A stretch of 64,000 nt of DNA from JACCTU01 sp963809175 (GTDB lineage Bacteria > Actinomycetota > Thermoleophilia > Gaiellales > Gaiellaceae): positions 868,001 through 932,000 of the forward strand of contig CAWEIK010000003.1 in NCBI GenBank assembly GCA_963809175.1, read 5' to 3'. Each line of letters begins with the position of its first letter. The first letter of the stretch is position 1. Of the stretch, positions 43,840 to 52,499 are shown piece by piece. The translations under genes were made by a program, and so were the position numbers. A model generated the notes under the pieces. It searched no databases. It worked only from the letters and a program-made list of their open reading frames with translations, and was not told the origin of the DNA.

Positions 43840-45039
43840 TCTTCGTCGACGCGTACCTCGTCGACTGGCTCGACCTGCTGATCCGCTGGCTGCACGTGGT
43901 CGCGGCGATCGTCTGGATCGGGACGTCCTTCTACTTCGTCGCGCTCGACAGCCACCTGCTCCCGCCGCGCAAGTCCCGCGACTCCGACGAGGGCGTCGGC
44001 GGCGAGTCGTGGGAGATCCACGGCGGCGGCTTCTACCGCATCCACAAGTTCCGCGTCGCGCCGGAGACGATTCCCGAGCCGCTCCACTGGTACAAGTGGG
44101 AGGCGTACACGACGTGGCTGAGCGGCTTCGCGCTGCTCGTCGTCCTCTACTACCTCGACGCGGACACCTACCTGGTCGACCCGTCGGTGCGAGATCTCGG
44201 CACGGGCACGGCGATCGCGATCAGCGTCGCGCTGCTCGCGATCGCGTGGCTCGTCTACGACGGGCTCTGCCGCCTGCTCGGCAACCGCGAGCTCGTGCTC
44301 GCGGCCGCGCTCGTCGCGTTCGTGGCCGCGTCCGCCTTCGCGGTGAGCGAGCTCTTCAGCGCGCGGGCGATGCCGATCCAGGTCGGCGCGATGCTCGGGA
44401 CGATGATGGTCGGCAACGTCCTCTTCGTGATCATCCCGGGCCACTGGGAGCTCGTGCACGCGAAGCGCGCCGGTCGCGAGCCCGACCCGGTGCACGGGCT
44501 CAAGGGCAAGCAGCGGTCGGTGCACAACAACTACCTGACGCTGCCCGTCGTGCTGGCGATGCTCGGACCGCACTTTCCCTTTGCGTTCGCGGGCGAGCAC
44601 GGTTGGCTCGTCCTCGTCGCGCTGATGCTCGTCGGCGCGTGGATCCGGCTCTACTTCAACCTGCGCCACCGCGGCCGGACGGTCTGGTGGATCCCGGTGA
44701 GCGCAGCGCTCGCGGTGGTTGCGATCGCGATCGCGATCCGACCCGACGACGCCGAGCCCGCGGGCGCGCGCGGCGGTGCCGTTCGCCCAGGTCGCAGCGA
44801 TCGTCGAGGAGCGCTGCGCCGTCTGTCACTCGCTGACGCCGACCGACCCGTCGTTCTCCTCGGCGCCGGGCGGGATCGCGTTCGACACGCCGGAGCAGAT
44901 CCACGCCCGCGCCGCTGCGATCGAGGAGCAGGCCGTGCGCACCCGTGCGATGCCGCTCGGGAACGTCACCGAGATGACCGACGCCGAGCGCGAGCTCCTC
45001 GGCCGCTGGATCGCGCAGGGCGCTAAGGTCGCGCCGTGA
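43836..45039 (+). CDS. puuD: Membrane urate oxidase PuuD-type with C-terminal cytochrome c domain (frameshifted)
   Basis: About 400 residues from GTG 43836. Integral membrane urate hydroxylase: RWLHVVAAIVWIGTSFYFVALDSHL, GESWEIHGGGFYRIHKFRVAPETIPEPLHWYKWEAY, TMMVGNVLFVIIPGHWELV and KQRSVHNNYLTLPVVLAM are its signatures, with about eight membrane segments. A one-base shift at about 44763-44776 separates the C-terminal domain AAIVEERCAVCHSLTPTDP, a c-type heme site CxxCH, with Met in TRAMPLGN as likely second ligand. Electrons from urate would go to the respiratory chain rather than to O2 giving H2O2. Confidence 0.92.
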
Positions 45040-45443
45040 TCGAGATCACCGCAGGGGAGTTCCGCTTCGTCGCGCGCTTCGAGGAAGAGGCAGCACCCGA
45101 GACCGTCGCAGCCTTTCGGCGCCTGCTCCCGCTCGAGTCGAAGATCATCCACTGCCGCTGGAGCGGCGAGTCGAACTGGATCCCGTTCGGCGAGCTCGAG
45201 CTCGGCATCGGGCCGGAGAACGCGACGTGCTACCCGGCTCCGGGCGAGCTGCTGCTCTATCCGGGCGGGATCAGCGAGACGGAGCTGCTCTTCCCCTACG
45301 GCGCGTGCGCGTTCGCGAGCAAGGCCGGGCCGCTCGCCGGCAACCACTTCGCGACGATGACCGAGGGGCACGAGCAACTGCGCGAGCTCGGTCGCCGGAC
45401 GCTCTGGGACGGCGCGCAGGACATCTCGTTCACCGAGAGCTGA
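45036..45443 (+). CDS. DUF3830 family protein
   Basis: 135 residues from GTG 45036, GTGA overlap with puuD. FRFVARFEEEAAPETVAAFRRLLPLESKIIHCRWSGESNWIPFGEL then AGNHFATMTEGHEQLRELGRRTLWDGAQDI is the DUF3830 pattern, a cyclophilin-like beta fold without known function. Its place as last gene of a complete urate-degrading operon suggests a role in purine or amidohydrolase metabolism. Confidence 0.82.
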   Translation: MIEITAGEFRFVARFEEEAAPETVAAFRRLLPLESKIIHCRWSGESNWIPFGELELGIGPENATCYPAPGELLLYPGGISETELLFPYGACAFASKAGPLAGNHFATMTEGHEQLRELGRRTLWDGAQDISFTES

Positions 45444-46467
45444 GCCTTCGCAGCGTCGCCGTCAACACCTCGACGGCCTTCGCGATGTCGTCCTCGCTCG
45501 TCAGCTCCTCGGGTGAGTGGCTCACGCCCCCGTTGAGACTGCGGACGAAGAGCATCCCCGCCTCGACGCCTGCGGCGGCGAGCACGCCCGCGTCGTGCCC
45601 GGCGCCCGACGGAAGCTCGACGGCGGGAGCAGCGACCCGCTCGACCTCCTCTCGCAGAACCGAACGGATCGCAGCGTCCAGCTGGACAGGCGCCAGGTCG
45701 ACGCCCGGATCGAGGTCGAGGGCGTCGAGGAGGCGCGCGAGTCGCTCCTCGTCGGGGGCGCGCGCGTCGACCGTCAGCCTGACGCGCCCGGGGATCACGT
45801 TCACGGCGCCCGGCTCGACCTCGAGCACGCCGACGGTCGCGACCGCGCCGTCGATCGCCTTCGCCGCGTCGCGCACGCGGAGCACGTACTCGGCCGCCTG
45901 CACGAGGGCGTCGTAGCGCGCGTCCATCGGCGACGTCCCTGCATGGCCGGCCGTGCCCTCGAAGACCACCTCGCGCCGCGTCGAGCCGACGAGGCCGGTC
46001 ACGACTCCGAGCGCGGCGCCTGCGCGCTCCAGGATCGGGCCCTGCTCGACGTGCACCTCGACGTAGCGGCCGGGCAGCGGCCCCGACTGCGCGAGCGCAA
46101 GGCTTCCGTAGCAGCCGCGCTCCTCGTCCCGAAACGCGACGACGGCGAGCGTGCGGGCGCTCACGCCGACGGCGGCGACTGCCTGGATCGCCGCGACGAC
46201 GCCAAGCGCTCCGTCGTACTTGCCTCCGTCCGGGACGCTGTCGAGATGCGAGCCCGCCCACACCTCGGGCAGCTCGCGCTGCGAGCCGCGCAGCCGGCCG
46301 ATCACGTTCCCGAACGCGTCGCGGGCGACGGTCAGCCCCGCCTCCTCCATCCACCGGGCGGCAAGCGCGCAGGCCTCGTCCTCGGCGGCGCTCCCGGCGG
46401 GCCGATTGGCGCCGCGGCCCCCGCCGAGCGCGTACAGCTCGTCCAGTCGCTCGAACAACGTTGTCAC
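45430..46467 (-). CDS. Allantoate amidohydrolase / N-carbamoyl amino acid hydrolase-like (M20)
   Basis: 345 residues from GTG 46467. Di-metal M20 site: AGSHLDSVPDGGKYDGALGV (His, Asp), FRDEERGCYGSLAL (Glu pair), HVEQGPILERAG (His) and SGAGHDAGVLAAAGVEAGMLFVRS. These match AllC and hydantoinase-type carbamoylases. Beside the urate genes the likely substrate is allantoate or a ureido acid; allantoinase itself is not in the window. Convergent with DUF3830, overlapping by 14 bases. Confidence 0.87.
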   Translation of the reverse strand: MTTLFERLDELYALGGGRGANRPAGSAAEDEACALAARWMEEAGLTVARDAFGNVIGRLRGSQRELPEVWAGSHLDSVPDGGKYDGALGVVAAIQAVAAVGVSARTLAVVAFRDEERGCYGSLALAQSGPLPGRYVEVHVEQGPILERAGAALGVVTGLVGSTRREVVFEGTAGHAGTSPMDARYDALVQAAEYVLRVRDAAKAIDGAVATVGVLEVEPGAVNVIPGRVRLTVDARAPDEERLARLLDALDLDPGVDLAPVQLDAAIRSVLREEVERVAAPAVELPSGAGHDAGVLAAAGVEAGMLFVRSLNGGVSHSPEELTSEDDIAKAVEVLTATLRRLSSR

Positions 46468-46520
46468 GACTGAGCTTTTAGCGCACCCGGCGGCCTCAGA
46501 CCGCGGCTACCATCGCCTCG

Positions 46521-47324
46521 ATGAGCGCCCGGCAGGCACGAGTTGTCTTGGCAACGCTCGTCGGCGTGCTCGCGCTCGCGGGCGACACGCTCGCCGCAGA
46601 GAGCGCACCTGCGGCCTCGCGGTGCTGCTTTCGCGTCGACACCCTCGTCCAAGCCGAGCTCGACACGATCTTCAACAGCACCAGGGTCGGCGGCATGGTC
46701 GGCCATCAGGAGGCGCTCGTCACGTATCGCACCGTCGAGTTGCTCACCCTCTCGGCCGACGGCACGCTGCGCCGGGCGAACGGCGGGCCGGGCATCGCGT
46801 TCGGAAAGGCGCTGGTGAAGAACGAGATCGGCGAGGTGCTCCCCGATCAGACCTACAGGTACATCGCGAAGTGCAACAAGAGCCAGACGACGACGACCTA
46901 CCGGGCCGACTCCCGCGCCCTCGTGCGCTTCGCCGACGGTGACCCGACCCGGCTCGTCGTCCAGGCCGGCCGTGCGGCGCGCGCGGCCGCGGCGGCTGCC
47001 GACAAGGGGTGCGACCGCACGGGACACGGGATCGCGTCGAACCTCGACGGGTTGAGCCCCGGCGGCGCAGCCACCGTCGTCGTGATTGCGCCGCCGACGG
47101 CGACGTTCATGAGCACGAAGGCCTTCAGAGCGGCGCACCGCATCAGCTTCGACGACGACCATCCGCACGACCCGGGAACGCTGCAGCACGACCAGGTCGG
47201 CGGCATGACCGCCAACCTGTGCTTCCGCTACGTCAGCCCGACGCGGCTGAAGGCCGAGGCGGCGAAGATCCGAGCTCTCGTCGGCAAGAAGCCGTCAGCG
47301 GCGCGCACCCTCCCCTGTCGCTAG
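46521..47324 (+). CDS. Secreted protein of unknown function
   Basis: 267 residues, intact. Signal peptide ARVVLATLVGVLALAGDTLA, then a region with paired cysteines (SRCCFRVDTLVQAELDTIFN), a Lys-Cys-Asn segment (YIAKCNKSQTTTTYRADS), an Ala-rich stretch and a C-terminal NLCFRYVSPTRLKAEAAKIR. Five to six cysteines suggest disulfides outside the cell. No family recognised. It is followed one base later by the pterin dehydratase gene, but a functional tie is not evident. Confidence 0.7.
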   Translation: MSARQARVVLATLVGVLALAGDTLAAESAPAASRCCFRVDTLVQAELDTIFNSTRVGGMVGHQEALVTYRTVELLTLSADGTLRRANGGPGIAFGKALVKNEIGEVLPDQTYRYIAKCNKSQTTTTYRADSRALVRFADGDPTRLVVQAGRAARAAAAAADKGCDRTGHGIASNLDGLSPGGAATVVVIAPPTATFMSTKAFRAAHRISFDDDHPHDPGTLQHDQVGGMTANLCFRYVSPTRLKAEAAKIRALVGKKPSAARTLPCR

Positions 47325-47325
47325 C

Positions 47326-47679
47326 GTGACCGAGACGCTGACCGTCGAGAAGTGCGTTGCGTGCCGCCGGGACGCACCGACCGTCACCGACGCCGAGATC
47401 GTCGAGCTACGACCGCAGATCCCGGAGTGGGAGCTCGTCGAGCTCGACGGAATCAAGCGCCTGCGCCGCGTCTTCGCCTTCGACGACTTCGCGCAGGCGC
47501 TGGAGTTCACGCGAAGAGTCGGGGAGGCCGCCGAGGCAGAAGGGCATCATCCCGCGCTGCTCACCGAGTGGGGCCGCACGACGGTGAGCTGGTGGACGCA
47601 CAAGATCAAGGGCCTCCACCGCAACGACTTCATCATGGCCGCGAAGACCGACGCGCTCTACCAGTCGGTCGACCGATAG
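47326..47679 (+). CDS. phhB: 4a-Hydroxytetrahydrobiopterin dehydratase (PCD/DCoH)
   Basis: 117 residues from GTG 47326. Catalytic EGHHPALLTEWGRTTVSWWT with the His-His pair, then HKIKGLHRNDFIMAAKTD. Regenerates the pterin cofactor after aromatic amino acid hydroxylation; some family members serve other roles such as molybdopterin. A short Cys-x-x-Cys start (VEKCVACRRDAP) is seen in actinobacterial members. The end overlaps the convergent SDR by 22 bases. Confidence 0.93.
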   Translation: MTETLTVEKCVACRRDAPTVTDAEIVELRPQIPEWELVELDGIKRLRRVFAFDDFAQALEFTRRVGEAAEAEGHHPALLTEWGRTTVSWWTHKIKGLHRNDFIMAAKTDALYQSVDR

Positions 47680-49175
47680 TCCTTCAGGAACTGGCCCCAC
47701 ACGTGGTGGCCGGTGTTGAAGCCGTCGATGATCGGGTCGACGACGCGCGCGGCGCCGTCGACGATGTCGAGCGGCGGGCGGAACCCGTGCTCGGCCGTCT
47801 TCTGCACCGCGATGTGAACGGGATCCTCGTCGCTGACCCAGCCCGTGTCGACGCTGTTCATGTGGATGCCGTCTGCGTGGTAGTCGGCAGCGGAGGTTCG
47901 CGTCATCATGTTCAGCGCTGCCTTCGCCATGTTCGTGTGCGGATGGCGCGTCGTCTTGAAGCGGCGGTAGAACTGTCCCTCGACCGCTGACACGTTGACG
48001 ACGTGCTTGTCGCGCTCGGGCGTGCGCAGCATCAGCGGCTTCAGCCGCGCGTTCAGGACGAACGGCGCGACGGCGTTCACGAGCTGGGTCTCGAGCAGCT
48101 CGATCGTCGAGACCTCGGAGAGCAGCAGCCGCCACGAGTTCCGCTCGCGCAGGTCGACCTGCTGCAGGTCCTGGTCGAGCAGGCCCTCGGGAAAGAGGTC
48201 GCCCTGCACGATGTCGTCTGGCAGCAGACGCACTTGAGAGAGCTCGGCCGACCGCGTGACGCCGACCATCGGCTCCGGCTGCGCACCCGAAGGGAGCATG
48301 TCGGAGCGCCGCAGTCCCTCGTACTCGCCGAGCAGCCGGCGCACGTGAGCCGGCATGGTGTCCGCCGAGGCCTGCTCGAGCTCGAGCATGTGCCGGTAGA
48401 AGTCGGGCGGCCGGCGCACCGTCTGACACGCGTTGTTGACGATGAAGTCGAGCCGGTCGCGCGTCTCGCCCAGGTGCCGGCAGAACTCCTCGACGCTCGG
48501 CGTGTGCCGGAGGTCGAGCCCGAAGATCTCGAGGCGGTCGCCCCAGACGTCGAAGTCGGCCTCTTGCGCGTACCGCGTCGCCGCATCGCGTGGAAAGCGC
48601 GTCGTGACGATCAGCGCCGCCCCGGCGCGCAGAAGCTTGATGCCGGCCTGATACCCGATCTTCACCCGGCCGCCCGTCAGCAACGCGACGCGGCCGCTGA
48701 GCTCGGCGGTCTCGGTCCGCTTGCGGTGGTTGAAGTCGCCGCACGAGAGACAGAGCTGGTCGTAGAAGGGGTGGATCTCGACGTAGCGCTGCTTGCAGAC
48801 GTAACAGTGCTGCAGGTCGATGACCTCGCGACGCTCGACGTCGTCCACCTCGCGCTGCTCGAAGTCGTCCGGCGCGAACACGTTGGGCGTCGTGAACACC
48901 GGCTTCTCGCGCAGCACGCGGATGCCGGTCTCGGCGAGCACGGTCTCGTCGTGCTGCTGCTTCGCCTCCTTCTCCCGACGGCGGAGCGCCTTCCCCCACT
49001 GGCGCCGCTGCACGACGTCCGGGTTGAAGACGTCCCCCGCGGCGGCGAGCAGCCGGTGGCGCTCGTCGAGCGAGAGCGTTCCGAGGAGACCGCGGTCTCG
49101 AACGATCGCTTCGAGCACCTCGATCGCCTCACGCAGGCGGGAGGCGCTCTCGTTCTCGCGTTCAGGTTTCGACAC
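47658..49175 (-). CDS. SDR family oxidoreductase with N-terminal zinc-finger region
   Basis: 505 residues from GTG 49175. Residues 1-100 are helical (SASRLREAIEVLEAIVRDRG), followed by a four-cysteine zinc finger: CYVCKQRYVEIHPFYDQLCLSCGDFNHRKR. Then an SDR domain: RVALLTGGRVKIGYQAGIKLLRAG (cofactor loop TGGRxKIG), FIVNNACQTV, and NVSAVEGQFYRRFKTTRHPHTNMAKAALNM where His replaces the usual Tyr region of Tyr-x-x-x-Lys. A long insert of about 100 residues lies between. The altered active site makes ordinary dehydrogenase activity uncertain. Such proteins occur across bacteria and plants; substrate unknown. Confidence 0.83.
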   Translation of the reverse strand: MSKPERENESASRLREAIEVLEAIVRDRGLLGTLSLDERHRLLAAAGDVFNPDVVQRRQWGKALRRREKEAKQQHDETVLAETGIRVLREKPVFTTPNVFAPDDFEQREVDDVERREVIDLQHCYVCKQRYVEIHPFYDQLCLSCGDFNHRKRTETAELSGRVALLTGGRVKIGYQAGIKLLRAGAALIVTTRFPRDAATRYAQEADFDVWGDRLEIFGLDLRHTPSVEEFCRHLGETRDRLDFIVNNACQTVRRPPDFYRHMLELEQASADTMPAHVRRLLGEYEGLRRSDMLPSGAQPEPMVGVTRSAELSQVRLLPDDIVQGDLFPEGLLDQDLQQVDLRERNSWRLLLSEVSTIELLETQLVNAVAPFVLNARLKPLMLRTPERDKHVVNVSAVEGQFYRRFKTTRHPHTNMAKAALNMMTRTSAADYHADGIHMNSVDTGWVSDEDPVHIAVQKTAEHGFRPPLDIVDGAARVVDPIIDGFNTGHHVWGQFLKDYRSTDW

Positions 49176-49201
49176 GGCCCCGAGGGTAGCCGGGCCGAGG
49201 C

Positions 49202-49975
49202 TTACAGCTGCGAGCAGGCAGGCACCGAGTAACGCGCGGAGAGGGCCTCCTTCGCGGAGTCGCGGAGGAGACGCGCGGTCTCGCGCGGAATCCAGAACGG
49301 GTTCCCGTTGACGACCAGGGAGTTCGGGGCGGTGGGTGAGATCCCGCGGAGTCCTGCGTGGACGACGAGCGCGGCGAGGTACGTCCCCATTCGGCCCGGG
49401 TGGATGCCGTCCCACGCGTACAGCGGGAGCGTCGGCGCCCGCCGCAGCGCGGCGCCCCAGGCAGCTCCGCCCGGTAGCAGCCCCGCCTCGGCGCCCGCAG
49501 CTGCCGACGCGTACGAGTCGACCACCTCGGGCAGCCCATTACCGCGCCGCGGCCACACCATCAGCAGATACGGGCGCACCCCCCACTCCCGCGCCTCGTC
49601 CGCGAACGCCTTTGCGTAGAAGCAGAGATTCGCGCGGCTCTCGGGGAGGACGGACGGTCCCTGCTGCAGCACGACCGCGTCCCAGTGGCCGCCGAGGAGC
49701 GACCCGCGCGCGCTGCCCCGGTTCCAGTTCCCCTCGAGGGTCACCGCACTCGGCGCGATCGTTCGGTACTCGATCGTGAACTTCGACGCCTTCGCGATCG
49801 CGGCGACGAACGCCGGCAGGTCGTTCGTCGAGGTCTGGCTGTTGCCGATGAAGAGGATGCGAAGGGTACGGCCGTTGCTCGGCGCGTCGGCAGCCCGAGC
49901 GAGACCCGAGACGAGGGCAAGGCCGAGCAGCGCCACGAGCGCAAGCCAGCGCAGTCGTTTCAGGCGACCCACCAT
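49202..49975 (-). CDS. Secreted SGNH-hydrolase-like protein (paralogue 2)
   Basis: 257 residues from ATG 49975 with a signal peptide (LRWLALVALLGLALVSGLARA). Same pattern as the gene at 21334: ILFIGNSQTSTNDLPAFV, VLQQGPSVLPES and DGIHPGRMGTYLAALVVHAGL. The nucleophilic Ser and the Asp-x-x-His pair are present. A polytopic GT-C type protein gene lies directly upstream on the same strand, so a role on cell-surface glycans is plausible. An upstream in-frame ATG (50023) would add 16 residues and overlap that gene. Confidence 0.78.
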   Translation of the reverse strand: MVGRLKRLRWLALVALLGLALVSGLARAADAPSNGRTLRILFIGNSQTSTNDLPAFVAAIAKASKFTIEYRTIAPSAVTLEGNWNRGSARGSLLGGHWDAVVLQQGPSVLPESRANLCFYAKAFADEAREWGVRPYLLMVWPRRGNGLPEVVDSYASAAAGAEAGLLPGGAAWGAALRRAPTLPLYAWDGIHPGRMGTYLAALVVHAGLRGISPTAPNSLVVNGNPFWIPRETARLLRDSAKEALSARYSVPACSQL

Positions 49976-49998
49976 GAGAGGTACGACGAACTTACCGG

Positions 49999-51516
49999 TC
50001 ACTGGTTGGATGTGGCGAGCCACGCAGCGCCGGCAGCGAGCGTCACGGCGAGCAGCGCGAGCGCGACCCCGTCATACGCGGCGTACGACCCCGCGTCTCC
50101 CCCCAAGGCCGGGAGCCTTGGGGCCGTCGCCGCGACGATCGCCCAGCCGAGGACTGCGATCCCGGCGAACGCGATCTCGCGACCGCGAGGTTCGGCCCAG
50201 CGCGTGTCGAGCGCTGCGGCGACAACGGCGACGAGCGCGGCGATGAAGAACGGCAGGATCGTGGGCCAACCGGTCACCCCGACGAACCTCGCCACCGTGA
50301 ACGCGAAGTCGTGCGACGCAACCCGGTCGAACCAGTCGAGTTGATAGCCGGCCAGCACATGCGTCGCTGTCGTTGTGACGGCGATGATGATCGAGACGAG
50401 CGCGAGCGCGGCCGTCGTCGCGGGGAAGCGCCGGAACGCGACCGCGAGCGGCAGCGCCAGGAACGGAAGCACAGGCACGAGGTAGCGCTGCCCCGCCGAG
50501 TAACCGCCAAACGTCGACCCGTAGGAGGAGTTGTAGACCACATAGCCGACGCAGACGGCCGCGACCACGAGCGCCTCGGCCCGGTACCCGCGCCTGAAGA
50601 GCAGGGGCAGCGCGACGGCGGCGCACGCGAGCACGGGCGCGAGCGTGAGCAGGCCTGCCGTCGAGAAGAGCGTCTCGAGCAGGACGACCGGGTCGGGTGA
50701 GCCGAACGAGATGAGCTCGAGCGTCTCGTGGTCGCCGGCACCCCCGCCGGCGTCGCCTGCGTAGGAGACCTGCGTCAGGGAGCCGAACGCCCAGTGCTGA
50801 TAGGCCAGCAGCGGCGCGACGCCCACGAGCAGGCCGGCGCCGTACGCAACTCCGCGGCGGACCACGCGCCGTCCCGCACACGCGTACGCAAAGAGCACGG
50901 CAGCTGCGATCGCGTTCGGGTACTCGGTGACGATCGAAAGCCCTGCCACGAGCCCTCCCGCGGCGACGAGCGCAATGCCGGCGCGCTCGTGCCGCTCGTG
51001 CAGCAGCAGCGCGAAGGCGGCGAACACCAGGCAGGCGGAGAGCGCGTGCGAGAAGTAGACCGTCGCGAACGGCAGCAGCAGGGTGCCGAGGCCGAGCGTG
51101 ACGGCGCTCGCGGTGCCGAACCCAGGCTCGAGCCGCCGGCAGGCCCGTCGGACGAGCACGAGCAGAAAGACGGCCGGGATCACGCAACCGACGAGCCCGA
51201 GCACCCAGAGAATTCGCGTCGGGTCGTTCTCTCCCACGAGGCCGACCGCGCGCAGCACGAGGTAGAACGGCAAGGACAGGAACGCGAGACCGGGCGCCTT
51301 GTTCGCGTAGACGTGGCCGTCGCGAAAGATGACGTCGTGGGTGCTGAGATCGCCCACCTCGAAGCGCGTCTCGTCGATCGTCGCGGTGCCGTTGGCCAGA
51401 GCACGCACGAGCGCGTAGTGCGAGTTCTGGTTGTCGCCGGTTCCCTGCATCGTCCAGGAGAACGCGAGCCCGCAGGCGACGAGCGCTATCAGTCCGGGAC
51501 GTCGGACTGCGCCCAT
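49999..51516 (-). CDS. Polytopic membrane protein, GT-C/PMT-like glycosyltransferase
   Basis: 505 residues with about 11-12 membrane segments. After TM1 the loop HYALVRALANGTATIDETRFEVGD and DVIFRDGHVYANKAPGLAFLSLPFYLVLRAVG is the extracytoplasmic loop with acidic residues typical of GT-C transferases that use polyprenyl-phosphate sugars. TVYFSHALSACLVFAAFAL and YSAGQRYLVPVLPFLALPLA follow the DUF2029/PMT style. Donor and acceptor unknown. The divergent GT2 gene starts 49 bases away, suggesting a surface-polysaccharide locus. Confidence 0.78.
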   Translation of the reverse strand: MGAVRRPGLIALVACGLAFSWTMQGTGDNQNSHYALVRALANGTATIDETRFEVGDLSTHDVIFRDGHVYANKAPGLAFLSLPFYLVLRAVGLVGENDPTRILWVLGLVGCVIPAVFLLVLVRRACRRLEPGFGTASAVTLGLGTLLLPFATVYFSHALSACLVFAAFALLLHERHERAGIALVAAGGLVAGLSIVTEYPNAIAAAVLFAYACAGRRVVRRGVAYGAGLLVGVAPLLAYQHWAFGSLTQVSYAGDAGGGAGDHETLELISFGSPDPVVLLETLFSTAGLLTLAPVLACAAVALPLLFRRGYRAEALVVAAVCVGYVVYNSSYGSTFGGYSAGQRYLVPVLPFLALPLAVAFRRFPATTAALALVSIIIAVTTTATHVLAGYQLDWFDRVASHDFAFTVARFVGVTGWPTILPFFIAALVAVVAAALDTRWAEPRGREIAFAGIAVLGWAIVAATAPRLPALGGDAGSYAAYDGVALALLAVTLAAGAAWLATSNQ

Positions 51517-51565
51517 AGGCGTGCGAGTCTACCCGCCGGTCCCGTGGGCCTCCTACGATGACGCG

Positions 51566-52499
51566 GTGCAACGCCCGTCGCTCTCGGCCGTCGTCCCGGC
51601 AACGGACCGACCACGATTCCTCTCGCGTTGCGTCGCGGCGATCCGCGAGGCGAACGACGCGCCGGAAGAGGTCGTCGTCGTCGAGGCGTGCGAGCTCCCG
51701 GGGCCCGCGGCCGCTCGGAACGACGGGGCGCACCGCGCAGGCGGGGACGTCCTCGTCTTCGTCGACGCCGACGTGTTGCCGCACGCGGACGCGTTCGAGC
51801 GGATTCGGCGCGCGTTCGAGAGCTCACCCGGGTTGGTCGCCGTCTTCGGCTCGTACGACGACGCCCCCGAGGCGCGCGGCACCGTCTCGACCTTCCGCAA
51901 CCTGCTGCACCACCACGTCCACCAGCAGGCAGCGGGACGAGCGACGACCTTCTGGGCCGGCCTCGGTGCCGTGCGTCGCGACGCGTTTCTCGACGTCGGC
52001 GGGTTCGATGCCGAGCGCTATCCCACGGCGTCGGTCGAGGACATCGACCTCGGCGTCCGCCTGGCGCGGAGCGGTGAGATCCGCCTCGATCCGCCAGTTG
52101 CTCGGCACCCACCTGAAGCGCTGGACGCTGCGCAGCATGATCCGGACCGACTTCCTGCGGCGCGGCCTTCCGTGGACGTTCCTCTTGCTGCGCGAGCGAA
52201 CGGGCACACAGGCCCTCAACCTCGGCTGGCGGCACCGCCTGAGCGCGCTCGCCTGCCTGGCCTTCGCAGCGTCGGTGCCCGCGAGGCGCGTGGGCGTTGC
52301 GTTCTGGTCCGCCGCGGCATTCGTCACGCTCAACCGCTCGTTCTACGCGCTCCTGTTTCGGCGCCGAGGAGCCCGGCTCGCGTCGGTCGGCGTCGCGCTG
52401 CACGCGCTCCACCACGTCGTCGGGATCGCAGCGGCGACGACCGCGCTGGCAACGCATGCCGGTCGGCGCCTCCTGAGGCGCGAGCGGCCGACGTTCTAG
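51566..52499 (+). CDS. Family 2 glycosyltransferase (frameshifted)
   Basis: About 310 residues from GTG 51566. GT-A fold: LSAVVPATDRPRFLSRCVAAI, AARNDGAHRAGGDVLVFVDADVLPHADAFERI with the metal-binding D-x-D, FWAGLGAVRRDAFLDVGGFDAERYPTASVEDIDLGVRLARSG with the ED acid. An extra C at about 52092-52095 shifts the rest: QLLGTHLKRWTLRSMIRTDFL, then hydrophobic C-terminal segments. A membrane-bound polysaccharide transferase. Convergent with the flavoprotein gene, sharing stop bases. Confidence 0.87.

Noticed and set aside
50101..50123. Strong hairpin CCCCAAGGC-N5-GCCTTGGGG as a terminator
   Set aside because: It lies inside the coding region of the GT-C-like protein and has no T-tract on either strand.
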